Below are positions 1 through 8,239 of a DNA stretch of 64,000 nucleotides, piece after piece. Location: the NCBI RefSeq assembly GCF_046224405.1, contig NZ_JBJXRK010000007.1, forward strand, positions 1 to 64,000, given 5' to 3'. Both the position numbers and the translations under genes were made by a program. Under the pieces are notes generated by a model, which saw nothing but the letters and a program-made list of their open reading frames with translations, was not told the DNA's origin and searched no databases. The number at the start of each line of letters is the position of its first letter. The first letter of the stretch is position 1. The DNA is from Gudongella sp046224405 (GTDB lineage Bacteria > Bacillota > Clostridia > Tissierellales > Tissierellaceae).

Positions 1-69
1 TGATAAAACAGAGTTAAAAAATAATACAAGTTGGTTTACGTTAACTAATAATTTAGAGGAGGAATATTA

Positions 70-759
70 ATGTGTAAAAAGTGGAGTGGTAGGTTTTTGA
101 GTTTGTTTTCCTTAGTATTGCTTTTGCTTATGAGTAGCGTAGTTCCTAGTTTTGCTGATACTGGGACAAGTACTGTTGCATTAGCGGACGATTCCCAAAT
201 AAGAATTCAACTTCTTAGTGATACAAGTTATATAATTACTGAAAATGAGGAGACTCTTTTAGTAAAAGTGAAAGAAGATAAAAATGAAACAGTAACATTT
301 TTGAAAGATTTAGAAACAGGCAGCGAGGATTACTTTTTAAGAGATGAAGTTAAAGGAACAATCTATTCAAGTATTACAGGTAAAACAGTAAATCTTGGTT
401 ATTCTATGAAAGATAAAGAAATAAATTCCCTAAGATCAGGCGGAGATATATTTATAGATAATCACGAGGTATCATATGAAGTTATAGTGTATCTTGTTGG
501 ATCAGCTGGGAAAATTGCTACAATGGCATCTGCTGCATTAGCGTACAAGAATGTACCTGGATCTGCAGGAGTAACATTAATAATAGCCATTTTATCTGGA
601 ATAGGATATATGACAGCTGGAGCTTTTGATTTAGCTTACCCAAATGGAGGAATTAAATTTGAGGAATGGGAAGTAGAAAGATCGAGCGTACGAGGTGGGG
701 TGACGTATTATTACTATGTAACAAAAATTAAGAACGTTAAACATGTAGCGGTATTGTAA
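70..759 (+). CDS. Secreted hypothetical protein, possible bacteriocin-like precursor
   Basis: A 229-residue protein that I cannot assign to a named family. Residues 1-29 form a clear signal peptide (basic start, hydrophobic core, cleavage probably after the Ala of PSFA). Residues 30-135 are polar. Residues about 137-160 and 165-186 are two Gly/Ala-rich hydrophobic segments separated by a short NVPGS turn, followed by a polar, Tyr-rich tail ending at residue 229. A secreted protein with an internal hydrophobic hairpin is reminiscent of membrane-active toxins such as SdpC, but I see no sequence match. The start follows an AGAGGAGG site. Its stop overlaps the start of the next gene (TAATG), so the two are translationally coupled. 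The region is more AT-rich than the rest of the window, which suggests acquisition. Confidence 0.8.
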   Translation: MCKKWSGRFLSLFSLVLLLLMSSVVPSFADTGTSTVALADDSQIRIQLLSDTSYIITENEETLLVKVKEDKNETVTFLKDLETGSEDYFLRDEVKGTIYSSITGKTVNLGYSMKDKEINSLRSGGDIFIDNHEVSYEVIVYLVGSAGKIATMASAALAYKNVPGSAGVTLIIAILSGIGYMTAGAFDLAYPNGGIKFEEWEVERSSVRGGVTYYYYVTKIKNVKHVAVL

Positions 760-1076
760 TGAATAAACGAATAGAATGCAAAATTATGGGAAACATGAAA
801 TATATTTTTCAAAAGTTAAATTATCGTAATTACTATCTAGTGGTAATAGTCTATATGATGGTAACAGCGATAATTACACATATTAATCTAGGTGATAAAA
901 TTAGCAATTCAACTATTTTTACGATAATGGTCTTAAGCAGCATAATTGTAAACATATCCTCAGTTTTTACACTTTTTTTAAAGAGAAAGGAAATCATTAA
1001 AAGGGAAAGAATTTTGATTATTATATTTATCTTGCATACATTACTTATACAATATTTTTATTTTAAGACAGGATAG
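759..1076 (+). CDS. Small three-helix membrane protein, partner of the upstream secreted protein
   Basis: A 105-residue basic protein with three predicted membrane helices at about residues 25-44, 52-73 and 85-101 and a Lys/Arg-rich loop (KRKEIIKRER) between the last two. It starts within the stop codon of the preceding gene, which indicates coupled expression. No family is recognised. A short multi-helix membrane protein coupled to a secreted protein with hydrophobic segments is the usual arrangement of a bacteriocin and its immunity protein. That role is an inference from layout only; an accessory or export role is equally possible. Confidence 0.7.
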   Translation: MNKRIECKIMGNMKYIFQKLNYRNYYLVVIVYMMVTAIITHINLGDKISNSTIFTIMVLSSIIVNISSVFTLFLKRKEIIKRERILIIIFILHTLLIQYFYFKTG

Positions 1077-1094
1077 GATGTTTGTGTTAAACGA

Positions 1095-1194
1095 GGGACA
1101 GGAACACTGTCTTACAAAGTAGCAGGAAGAGTTAGCCTGCTGATTTGTCTTGCCTATGTTAGTCTATTATGATATTTTGTTCTTGGACAGTGTT
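1095..1194. repeat. Diverged inverted repeat, possible mobile-element scar
   Basis: AACACTGTC at 1103-1111 is the reverse complement of GACAGTGTT at 1186-1194. Each arm also folds on itself (GACAG/CTGTC on the left, GGACA/TGTCC on the right). The enclosed 75 bases have no open frame. The pair lies between an AT-rich accessory operon and a truncated gene, as expected for the remains of a small transposable element, but no transposase is present. Confidence 0.35.
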
Positions 1195-1226
1195 GTCCAA
1201 TTGTTAAGGGATGGAATAATTAGAAA

Positions 1227-1397
1227 ATGATAAAATCAAATAGTTATCCAGTAATGGAAATAAATCTGAAACATCTTGGAGAGAACGCCGGGAATATAGT
1301 CAAGAAATGCAGTGAACTGGGGATAGGGATTACAGGAGTTGTCAAAGGTACGGATTCATATAAAAACTCCTACAAAAAAATAAATGAATTTCTGTAA
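1227..1397 (+). pseudogene. Remnant of an ornithine/alanine-racemase-like gene (N-terminal about 40 residues)
   Basis: A 56-codon frame. Residues 8-41 (from YPVMEINL through ITGVVKG) match the start of the PLP-dependent fold-type III racemase group that includes ornithine racemase. In that family the lysine of the VTK-like motif binds PLP. After residue 41 the similarity stops and an unrelated tail ends at a TAA. A full enzyme is about 350 residues, so more than 85 percent is missing. This looks like a deletion remnant next to the inverted repeat at 1095-1194. Ornithine racemase is typical of amino-acid-fermenting clostridia, which fits the rest of the window. The family call rests on recalled motif pattern only. 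Confidence 0.55.
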
Positions 1398-1404
1398 TCT
1401 GATT

Positions 1405-1447
1405 AAGGGGGCAGCTTCAGTTTGAAGCTTCCCCCCTAATTTTTTTA
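1405..1447 (+). terminator. Rho-independent terminator
   Basis: GGGGGCAGCTTCA pairs with TGAAGCTTCCCCC (one mismatch) across a 3-4 base loop, followed by TAATTTTTTT. It ends plus-strand transcription after the racemase remnant. The hairpin may also serve the convergent amidohydrolase gene, although the U-tract on that strand is poor. Confidence 0.75.
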
Positions 1448-3043
1448 TCTGCTGTAAACCACCTTGCCATCCACAATGGTCTGGTCCACCTTCACATCCT
1501 TGATTTCCATGGAGGGTATTGTGAATATATCCCTGTCCAGAACTATCATATCCGCAACAAATCCAGGCTTTAACCTTCCCTTCCAGTCCTCCTTGAATTC
1601 GTTGTAGGCGCTCATTATTGTATAGCCGTCAATGGCATCCTCCAGTGACATGTTCTCCTCTGGGTAATAGCCTTCCTCAGGCGTTCCGTCCAGCCTTTTC
1701 CTGTTTACTGCAAGATAGATGTTCTCGAATGGATTGCAGTCCTCCACAGGGCTGTCTGTACTGAGGCTGACAGGTGCTCCCAGCTTGTAGAGGGTATTGA
1801 AGGCATATGATGTTTCTGCCAGCTCATCTCCGATCCTGTCATTTATTATGGGTATATCGGACTGCAGAAAGATTGGCTGATACATGACGGGTATTCTAAG
1901 CTCAGCGATCCTTTCCAGCTGGTCCCTTGTGGTGATCTGGTTGTGGACAATCCCGTGTCTCAGGGTATTCTCTCCGTCATCCATAATTCTGGAATAGGTA
2001 TCAATTACACTTTGTATGGCCCCGTCACCTATTGCGTGGGTTATAACCCTGATATCCTTATCTGCAGCCAGTCTGCAGAGATCATAGAGCTGGTCGTCAC
2101 TTAAAGCTTCAACACCCTTTTCACCTGGTGCATCGTTGTATTCATTCTGCATCAGGGCTGTCCGTGCTCCCAGGGAACCGTCTTTAAATAGCTTAAGTGC
2201 ACCCTTGGAGTAGAATTTCTCGTTATATCTTCCGTGTATATGCTCCGTATTTAGGTAGTCCTTGAAATCATCTATCTCCTGGAAATTGAACTGGTGGCCA
2301 TACCTGAACTTAAGCTTGCCAGTGTCAGCAATTCCCTGGATAGTCTCAAAGACCTTCTTGTAGTCCTTGCTCATAATGTCGCAGGACTGAACCGAAGTAA
2401 GTCCTACGCTTACGGCATAGTCCATGGCCATAAGAAAATCCTTCTCAATATCCTCCTTGGTCTTTAGGGGTATTATTGTCTGAAGGTATCTGACAGCATT
2501 CTCGTTGAAGACACCATTGGGTTCCCCATCAGGGCCAAGCTGGATTTCTCCGCCTTCAACCCTGGTGTCGCTGGTCACTCCAAGCACCTCCAGGGCCTTG
2601 CTGTTACCAACTGTTACGTGGATGCACACCCTGTCAAAGACAAGGGGTATTTCAGTTGAAATCCTGTCAAGGTCATGCTTGTTCAAAAGTCTTTTCTCAC
2701 CCTCGACAAAGTTGTCCTGGTTCCACCCCTTGCCAACCAGCACTTTAGTATCTGGATGCTCAGCCAGGAACTCCCTTCCCAGTGTGACTATGTCATCTAT
2801 GGATCTGGCAGATGTCAGCATGCAAGAGTTCATATTCGAACCTATCATGTTGATGTGGAGGTGACTGTCGTTAAGGCCTGGAAGAACGGTTTTTCCTTCA
2901 AGGTCGATCACTTCGTCGTGAGAGTGCTTAAGAATATCTTCATTGGATCCCACAGCCTTGATTGTTCCATCAGAGATGAGGATTGCCTCCGCAAAATGGT
3001 CCTTTTCAATATAAATTTTACCGTTATTATATATTCTACTCAT
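1445..3043 (-). CDS. Amidohydrolase family 3 (YtcJ-like) metal-dependent hydrolase
   Basis: A 532-residue cytoplasmic hydrolase of the amidohydrolase_3/YtcJ group, which act on N-substituted amides or formamides; the true substrate cannot be read from the sequence. It has the small beta-sandwich at both ends (residues 1-55 and about 480-532) and the TIM barrel between. Metal-site motifs are NDSHLH (H61, H63), the KLFKDGSLGAR lysine/aspartate strand, THAIGDGA, HGIVHNQ and LSTDSPV. Length is normal for the group. The ATG follows AGGAGG on the minus strand. It is monocistronic; a 16-bp palindrome lies about 75 bases upstream of the start. Confidence 0.88.
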   Translation of the reverse strand: MSRIYNNGKIYIEKDHFAEAILISDGTIKAVGSNEDILKHSHDEVIDLEGKTVLPGLNDSHLHINMIGSNMNSCMLTSARSIDDIVTLGREFLAEHPDTKVLVGKGWNQDNFVEGEKRLLNKHDLDRISTEIPLVFDRVCIHVTVGNSKALEVLGVTSDTRVEGGEIQLGPDGEPNGVFNENAVRYLQTIIPLKTKEDIEKDFLMAMDYAVSVGLTSVQSCDIMSKDYKKVFETIQGIADTGKLKFRYGHQFNFQEIDDFKDYLNTEHIHGRYNEKFYSKGALKLFKDGSLGARTALMQNEYNDAPGEKGVEALSDDQLYDLCRLAADKDIRVITHAIGDGAIQSVIDTYSRIMDDGENTLRHGIVHNQITTRDQLERIAELRIPVMYQPIFLQSDIPIINDRIGDELAETSYAFNTLYKLGAPVSLSTDSPVEDCNPFENIYLAVNRKRLDGTPEEGYYPEENMSLEDAIDGYTIMSAYNEFKEDWKGRLKPGFVADMIVLDRDIFTIPSMEIKDVKVDQTIVDGKVVYSR

Positions 3044-3113
3044 AATAAAACCTCCTGATTATTATTCTACCCAGAAATCACCAAAAGAATGATCACTTGA
3101 GCAGCTTTTTCAA

Positions 3114-3129
3114 TGATATAATTATATCA
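3114..3129 (-). promoter_or_regulatory. 16-bp perfect palindrome, putative operator over the -10
   Basis: TGATATAATTATATCA is a perfect 16-bp palindrome upstream of the minus-strand amidohydrolase gene, and it contains TATAAT. It could be the -10 box and an operator at once. No convincing -35 at 17 bases was seen, and AT-only symmetry can arise by chance. Confidence 0.35.
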
Positions 3130-3150
3130 CACAAAGTACAACACCAAGAA

Positions 3151-3182
3151 GATAAAAATGCCTGGGCTAAAACCCAGGCATC
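3151..3182 (-). terminator. Terminator of mnmA
   Basis: On the minus strand the inverted repeat TGCCTGGG/CCCAGGCA with a 6-base loop is followed by TTTTTATC, immediately after the mnmA stop codon. Confidence 0.85.
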
Positions 3183-3183
3183 A

Positions 3184-4296
3184 CTAGTCAATGTTTATAT
3201 AATTGTATTTTTTATCAAGTTGCTCGATTGACTTGATGATTGCGCTTCCCAGGCAAACCTCGTCCTGGTAGAAAACCGCCACCTGACCAGGTGTTACAGC
3301 CTTTACGGGATCATCATAGACAACAAGAAGGGTACCATCATCATTTTTTGATACTGTAACAGGAATATCCTTCTGTCTATACCTGAACTTTGCTGTACAT
3401 TTCATGGGAAGCTCAGGTTCTTCCTCGACTATCCATGCAGGGTCCTCACCAACAAGGGACGTGGAAAATAGTGCCGGATGCTTTGCTCCCTGGGCAACGT
3501 AGAGTTTGTTGTTTTTTAGGCTCTTGCCAACCACAAACCAAGGCTCACCAGTGCCTACCCCGCCTATACCTATTCCCTTTCTCTGTCCCAGGGTATAGTG
3601 GATCAGACCTGTATGTTCACCGATAACACCACCGTCAACGTCAATTATGTCTCCAGGCTTTGAAAGCAGGTACCTGTCCAGAAATTCATCAAAGTCCCTT
3701 TCGCCTATAAAGCATATTCCAGTGGAATCTTTTTTTGCAGCTGTATAGAGATCATACTCCTGGGCAATTTCCCTAACCTCTGATTTTTCAAGATGACCTA
3801 TAGGGAATAGGGTTCTTGAAAGTGCCTTCTGACCAATTCTTGACAGGAAGTAGCTTTGGTCCTTGTTGTTGTCCTTGCCCCTTAGAAGCAGGTACTTTCC
3901 ATCCCTTTCCTCCACCTGGGCATAGTGTCCCATTGCAATGTAATCTGCATCAAGCTTAAGTGCATAATCAAGAAATGCATTGAATTTGATTTCCTGATTG
4001 CACATTACATCAGGATTGGGTGTTCGCCCTTTCTTGTATTCATCAAGAAAGTAGCTGAAAACCCTGTCCCAGTATTCCTTTTCAAAGTTTATGGTGTAGC
4101 AGGGAAAACCCAGCTCAGCTGCAACCCTCTTTGCATCCTCCGCATCCTGCGCTGATGTACACACACCATCCTCGTTTTTTTCTTCCCAGTTTTTCATGAA
4201 TAGACCGACAACATCATAGCCAGCCTTCTTAAGAAGGACGGCTGAAACCGAGGAATCCACCCCTCCGCTCATACCCAGTATCACTTTTTTTGCCAT
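3184..4296 (-). CDS. mnmA: tRNA-specific 2-thiouridylase MnmA
   Basis: ATP-dependent enzyme that thiolates U34 of tRNA-Lys, -Glu and -Gln in the cytoplasm, taking sulfur from a cysteine desulfurase relay. The product is 370 residues, the usual length. The N-terminal PP-loop SGGVDSS (8-14) binds ATP. C99 (in MCNQEIKF) and C195 (in STGICFIGE) are the catalytic cysteine pair; the C-terminal beta domains complete the fold. I chose the ATG at 4296 because AAAGGA lies about 10 bases upstream. A TTG nine bases earlier sits on top of the ribosome site and is unlikely. No cysteine desulfurase gene adjoins it. It is followed by its own terminator. Confidence 0.97.
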   Translation of the reverse strand: MAKKVILGMSGGVDSSVSAVLLKKAGYDVVGLFMKNWEEKNEDGVCTSAQDAEDAKRVAAELGFPCYTINFEKEYWDRVFSYFLDEYKKGRTPNPDVMCNQEIKFNAFLDYALKLDADYIAMGHYAQVEERDGKYLLLRGKDNNKDQSYFLSRIGQKALSRTLFPIGHLEKSEVREIAQEYDLYTAAKKDSTGICFIGERDFDEFLDRYLLSKPGDIIDVDGGVIGEHTGLIHYTLGQRKGIGIGGVGTGEPWFVVGKSLKNNKLYVAQGAKHPALFSTSLVGEDPAWIVEEEPELPMKCTAKFRYRQKDIPVTVSKNDDGTLLVVYDDPVKAVTPGQVAVFYQDEVCLGSAIIKSIEQLDKKYNYINID

Positions 4297-4320
4297 ATAT
4301 ATCAATTCCTTTCAAATCTC

Positions 4321-4358
4321 ATAAAAAAGTCACTTCAGTGTATACCGATGAAGTGACT
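4321..4358 (-). terminator. Terminator of tRNA-Ala
   Basis: AGTCACTTCA and TGAAGTGACT form a 10-bp stem on the minus strand, directly after the tRNA 3' end, followed by TTTTTTAT. Confidence 0.9.
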
Positions 4359-4363
4359 GTAGG

Positions 4364-4439
<76 letters not shown>

Positions 4440-4451
4440 AAATATAATAAT

Positions 4452-4480
4452 ATGATAGCATTTGAAAATCGTTTTTGCAA
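4452..4480 (-). promoter_or_regulatory. Sigma-A promoter of tRNA-Ala
   Basis: On the minus strand TTGCAA (4480-4475), a 17-base spacer and TATCAT (4457-4452) lie 12 bases before the tRNA 5' end. Confidence 0.7.
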
Positions 4481-4560
4481 GGACTTTTAAGGCTCTCAAT
4501 TAGTGGTTGGCTACAGAAGAGCAACGTGTTAAACTATAAACAGGATTGGAGGGAGCAGGT

Positions 4561-4782
4561 ATGTATCTCAAGAAGCTGATTGCACCTATTTTCATAACGC
4601 TTTTACTTTTATTGTATTATGGTTTTATTTTGCTTAACCTAATAAGAATTCCAGAATCAGTGGGTATAAGAATCCTGTGGCTAATAGTTCCATTGGGTCT
4701 TATGGGAGTGAGTGTATTTGTACTGATAGAGAGAATAAAGGAAATAAGGAGTGGTGATGAGGATGATCTTGGTAAATACTGA
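4561..4782 (+). CDS. Small two-helix membrane protein
   Basis: A 73-residue protein with hydrophobic segments at about residues 6-27 and 38-57 and a charged cytoplasmic tail rich in Glu, Lys and Asp. The ATG at 4561 is preceded by GGAGGGAG; an upstream in-frame TTG would lie before that site. No family is recognised. Its 3' end overlaps the YbjQ-family gene, so the two are probably co-translated and functionally linked. Similar short membrane proteins often accompany YbjQ genes. Confidence 0.7.
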   Translation: MYLKKLIAPIFITLLLLLYYGFILLNLIRIPESVGIRILWLIVPLGLMGVSVFVLIERIKEIRSGDEDDLGKY

Positions 4783-5074
4783 TTATATCAGCGGTAAAAA
4801 TCTAGAAACAATGGGTCTTGTGAAGGGATCCACCATTCAAAGCAGAAACGTGGGAAGAGACATAACCCAAGGCTTTAAAACCCTTGTTGGAGGAGAACTG
4901 AAGGCCTACAACGAGATGATGAACAATGCCAGAGCCCTTGCTACAAAGAGGATGGTACAGGAGGCTGAGGATCTTGGAGCTGATGGGATAGTCAACATAA
5001 GATATGTTTCAGCTGCGGTCATGCAGGGAGCTGCAGAGGTCATGGTATATGGAACGGCTGTTAAGTTTAAATAG
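4757..5074 (+). CDS. YbjQ/UPF0145 family protein
   Basis: About 105 residues of the YbjQ (DUF74) family, small proteins that form pentamers and have been proposed to bind heavy metals; the cell role is unproven. Typical signatures are GLVKGSTIQSRNVGRDI near the start, the VGGELKAYNEMMNNAR helix and the LGADGIVNIRY strand before the ATAVKFK-like end (here GTAVKFK). ATG at 4757 has AAGGAG five bases upstream and ATG at 4763 is an alternative, so the exact N-terminus is uncertain by two residues. The start lies inside the preceding membrane-protein gene (26-bp overlap). Confidence 0.88.
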   Translation: MRMILVNTDYISGKNLETMGLVKGSTIQSRNVGRDITQGFKTLVGGELKAYNEMMNNARALATKRMVQEAEDLGADGIVNIRYVSAAVMQGAAEVMVYGTAVKFK

Positions 5075-5129
5075 CCATAGCATATTTGCAATAGAAAATG
5101 ATTGGGTATTCAGGGAATGGAGTGATTAG

Positions 5130-6191
5130 ATGAAAGTTGCCATGCCTGGCAAGAAAAAACTATTTGATATTGGACTTGTTCTACTAGCAGTTATCCTAGC
5201 TGCAATTGTATATAAACCCCTGGGGAATATCATCAATCCATTTGTATATGCCCTTGTGCTAGCCTATATTTTAAATCCTCTGGTCAAAGCGCTTGAAAAA
5301 AGAAAAATTAAGCGTATATGGGCGATACTTATGGTATTTATATTACTGTTTGCAATAATAGGTATTGCATTTGCAACCATTATTCCAAGATTGACAGGAG
5401 ATTTGAGTGGATTTATAGAGGACATCCCAAATATTGTTAAATTTGTTGAGAGAGTTATCAGTGAATTGCGTGCAGGGGAAATCACGTTCATACCGGAGGA
5501 ATTCCGTGACTTCTTAAATGTGGAGGAGGAGATGAGTAGGGCAGGGGAATATTTGAGGAATGCATTCCGAGGTATATTCGATGCTCTTGTGAATTCAACA
5601 GGTACGCTTCTGGATATAATAATTACACCAATAATAACATTTTACTATCTAAAGGATAAGGACAAGATAATAAAGGCATTTACTCAGGATATACCCGATT
5701 CTGTCTACAGTAAAATAAAGGAGCTAGCCGGGGATATGGACAAGGTACTAGGGGGATTTATCAAGGGGCAGATCGCGGTGGCTGCCTTTGTAGGAATACT
5801 TACAGGGGTGGGATGCTGGTTCATAGGAGTACCCTATGCCTTAACTGTGGGACTTGTAGCTGGAATAACAAATATTATTCCCTATTTTGGACCATGGCTA
5901 GGGGGAGTTCTGCCGGTTGTCCTGGGCTTTATGGAAAAGCCCATTATGGCCCTTTGGGTTGTTATTCTAATAGTGGTGATCCAGCAGATAGAAGCTGCTT
6001 TTCTTTCACCACAGATCATGTCCCATTCAGTGGGAATGCATCCCCTATTGGTTATGTTTTCGGTTTTGTTCTTTGGGAGCATGTTTGGAATAGCGGGGAT
6101 GATTATAGGTGTACCCTTGATGGGAGTCCTTAAAATCCTGTTTGGCTACCTAAAGGAGGTTCGGCAGGGGATCAGATCGGAAAACACGTAG
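5130..6191 (+). CDS. AI-2E family transporter (PerM/YtvI-like)
   Basis: A 353-residue integral membrane protein of the AI-2E exporter/PerM superfamily. There are two N-terminal helices (about 13-35 and 37-50), a third near 61-85, a long extracytoplasmic segment with a Gly/Glu-rich amphipathic stretch, then a cluster of helices from about 150 to the end, including the conserved YFGPWLGGVLP and LSPQIMSHSVG motifs. Members export small molecules or act as sodium/proton antiporters; the substrate here is unknown. The start has GGAGTG upstream. It follows the YbjQ gene by 55 bases and may share its transcript. Confidence 0.9.
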   Translation: MKVAMPGKKKLFDIGLVLLAVILAAIVYKPLGNIINPFVYALVLAYILNPLVKALEKRKIKRIWAILMVFILLFAIIGIAFATIIPRLTGDLSGFIEDIPNIVKFVERVISELRAGEITFIPEEFRDFLNVEEEMSRAGEYLRNAFRGIFDALVNSTGTLLDIIITPIITFYYLKDKDKIIKAFTQDIPDSVYSKIKELAGDMDKVLGGFIKGQIAVAAFVGILTGVGCWFIGVPYALTVGLVAGITNIIPYFGPWLGGVLPVVLGFMEKPIMALWVVILIVVIQQIEAAFLSPQIMSHSVGMHPLLVMFSVLFFGSMFGIAGMIIGVPLMGVLKILFGYLKEVRQGIRSENT

Positions 6192-6294
6192 TAAAATATG
6201 AAATTTTAACAAGTGCATTGCCTTCCAGATATTTTCAGGATATAATAGTCATCGTACATAATGACAATAAAATAACAATATTTTGGAGGGTAAT

Positions 6295-6894
6295 ATGTCG
6301 GAAAACAATGGAATTGTAACATCGGTATTGAAAGAGTCAACTGGAAATCCAGCACCCCTTGGTCTTTTGGGCTTTGGAATGACCACTGTTCTACTTAATC
6401 TTCACAATGCGGGGCTAATAGAGATGAGTGCAATGATCCTTGCTATGGGAATTTTTTATGGTGGACTTGCTCAGGTCATTGCGGGGATAATGGAGTGGAA
6501 AAAGAACAACACCTTTGCAGGCACTGCATTTATATCCTATGGAATGTTCTGGGGCACCTTCGTAGCAATCAAGCTATTCCCTGTACTTGGATGGGCTGAA
6601 GCACCAACTGGAAAGGCTCTTGCAGCATACCTCTTTATGTGGGGTCTATTCACCTTTGTAATGTTCATAGGAACCTTAAGGATAAGCAGGGCACTGCAGG
6701 TGGTCTTTGGAACACTTACTGTCCTCTTTATGCTACTTGCAATCGGTGACTTCACTGGTAACCATGCTTTGATAAACATAGCAGGCTATGAAGGAATATT
6801 CTGTGGTTTCTCAGCTATATACACTGGATTGGCTCAGGTCATCAACGAAGTGAATGGAAGGGTTATCCTACCACTTGGTGAAGTTAAGAAGTAA
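6295..6894 (+). CDS. Acetate/succinate channel, GPR1/FUN34/YaaH (SatP) family
   Basis: A 199-residue six-helix membrane protein that moves acetate (and related short acids) across the cell membrane, useful in a fermenter. The N-terminal signature NPAPLGLLGFG (about residues 14-24) is diagnostic of the family, and the GGLAQVIAGIMEW motif follows helix 2. The ATG at 6295 is preceded by GGAGGG; the in-frame TTG at 6283 lies on the ribosome site. It stands alone with a strong terminator behind it. Confidence 0.94.
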   Translation: MSENNGIVTSVLKESTGNPAPLGLLGFGMTTVLLNLHNAGLIEMSAMILAMGIFYGGLAQVIAGIMEWKKNNTFAGTAFISYGMFWGTFVAIKLFPVLGWAEAPTGKALAAYLFMWGLFTFVMFIGTLRISRALQVVFGTLTVLFMLLAIGDFTGNHALINIAGYEGIFCGFSAIYTGLAQVINEVNGRVILPLGEVKK

Positions 6895-6912
6895 ATACTT
6901 ACAGGAGAAATT

Positions 6913-6948
6913 CCTCCCCATGGCGAGCCAAGGGGAGGTTGTTTTTTT
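6913..6948 (+). terminator. Terminator of the acetate channel gene
   Basis: CCTCCCC/GGGGAGG stem (extended by CATGG/CCAAG) with a short loop, followed by TTGTTTTTTT, 18 bases after the stop. Confidence 0.88.
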
Positions 6949-7010
6949 CAATTGTGAGAAAAGAATCTTTGTGATAAAATACTTTAAAGCGACAAATAGG
7001 AGGGTGTTTA

Positions 7011-7517
7011 ATGGAGAAATTCAAGGAGTACATAATAAGAGAATACACTGAGGATGATCTTAAGTGGATTGTTGACACTCACGGGGAAATGTACAAGAGA
7101 GAATATGGTTTTGACAATACATTACCCAGCTATGTCAGTGAGCCCCTTGAGAAATTTCACAATTCAAGAAAAGCTAACAGGGAGCAGATATGGATAGCTG
7201 AAAGGGATGAAAAAAAGGTAGGGGTAATAGCGATAGCATATGTGGATGATTATACGGCTCAGTTAAGATGGTTTCTTCTCCTGGAGGAGGAGAGGGGGAA
7301 GGGACTTGGAAACAGGCTTATGGAAATGGCGTTGGATTTTTCAAGGAAGGCAGGCTACGGGAAGATAATTCTGTGGACCGTAAGCATCCTGGATGCTGCA
7401 AGACATCTCTATGGCAAGCATGGCTTTAGCATAGAAGAAAAAGTCCCCCACAGGATATGGGGGAAAGATCTGGTAGAGGAAAGATGGGACTTAGTAATGG
7501 ACGGCGCTGAGGAATAA
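7011..7517 (+). CDS. GNAT family N-acetyltransferase
   Basis: A 168-residue acetyl-CoA-dependent acyltransferase. The core acetyl-CoA loop is ERGKGLGNRLM (about residues 92-102), after a beta strand containing LRWFLL. The C-terminal part ARHLYGKHGFSIEE is the usual GNAT motif B. It resembles the domain often fused to MarR regulators, but no HTH is present. The substrate is unknown. It starts after AGGAGGG and its last 27 bases overlap the 3' end of the convergent truA gene. Confidence 0.87.
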   Translation: MEKFKEYIIREYTEDDLKWIVDTHGEMYKREYGFDNTLPSYVSEPLEKFHNSRKANREQIWIAERDEKKVGVIAIAYVDDYTAQLRWFLLLEEERGKGLGNRLMEMALDFSRKAGYGKIILWTVSILDAARHLYGKHGFSIEEKVPHRIWGKDLVEERWDLVMDGAEE

Positions 7518-8228
7518 TCCATGTGGGGGACATGTAATACCTGCATCAGCCCGTACCTTTGTTCCAAGAACATTCTTAACGTCCTGGGGGCTCATTTTGT
7601 GCTGGCCTACCTCAACAAGCGTACCCATGAGAATACGTACCATGTTGTGTAGAAAGCCATCCCCGGTAAAGACAAAGGTGAGTAATGGACCTTCCTGCTT
7701 GTAGCTAATTGAATGGAGGGTCCTCACTGTTGACTTCTTTGATTTTTTTACTGACGAAAAGCCCAGAAAGTCATGTGTTCCCTGGAGTATCTCTATTGCA
7801 AGGTCTATGGCATCCATATCCAGGGATTCCTTTATGTGCCATGAATACTTTCTGTAGAAGGGAGACTGGAATTCGCCTGTGTATATATGGTATTCGTAAT
7901 CCTTGGTTTTTACGTTGTATCTGCTATGAAACCGATCATCCACCTGTTCTATATCAGCTACAATTATATCATTGGGTAGATAGTGATTGATATATTCCTG
8001 AATTTCATGAGGAGACATATCCAAATCAGCTTTAAAGTTTGCAACCTGACCAAGGGCATGTACACCTGCATCGGTCCTGCCGGATCCGATTATCTTCATA
8101 TCCCCTTTACACATCTCACCTATTACTTTTTCAAGCTTTCCCTGGATGGTCCTATCTGACTTTGGCAATTTCTGCCAACCCAAATATCTACCCCCGTCGT
8201 ACTGAATGGTCATTTTGTAGTTTCTCAA
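7491..8228 (-). CDS. truA: tRNA pseudouridine synthase A
   Basis: Forms pseudouridine at positions 38-40 of tRNA anticodon arms. The 245-residue length is normal. The catalytic motif GSGRTDAGVHA holds the nucleophile D53, and the C-terminal half carries GDGFLHNMVRILMG. I support the TTG start at 8228 because AGGAG lies eight bases upstream. It follows yitT by only 11 bases, so the two form an operon. Its 3' end overlaps the convergent GNAT gene by 27 bp, with no terminator visible between them. Confidence 0.96.
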   Translation of the reverse strand: MRNYKMTIQYDGGRYLGWQKLPKSDRTIQGKLEKVIGEMCKGDMKIIGSGRTDAGVHALGQVANFKADLDMSPHEIQEYINHYLPNDIIVADIEQVDDRFHSRYNVKTKDYEYHIYTGEFQSPFYRKYSWHIKESLDMDAIDLAIEILQGTHDFLGFSSVKKSKKSTVRTLHSISYKQEGPLLTFVFTGDGFLHNMVRILMGTLVEVGQHKMSPQDVKNVLGTKVRADAGITCPPHGLFLSAVHY

Positions 8229-8239
8229 GGTATCATCTC

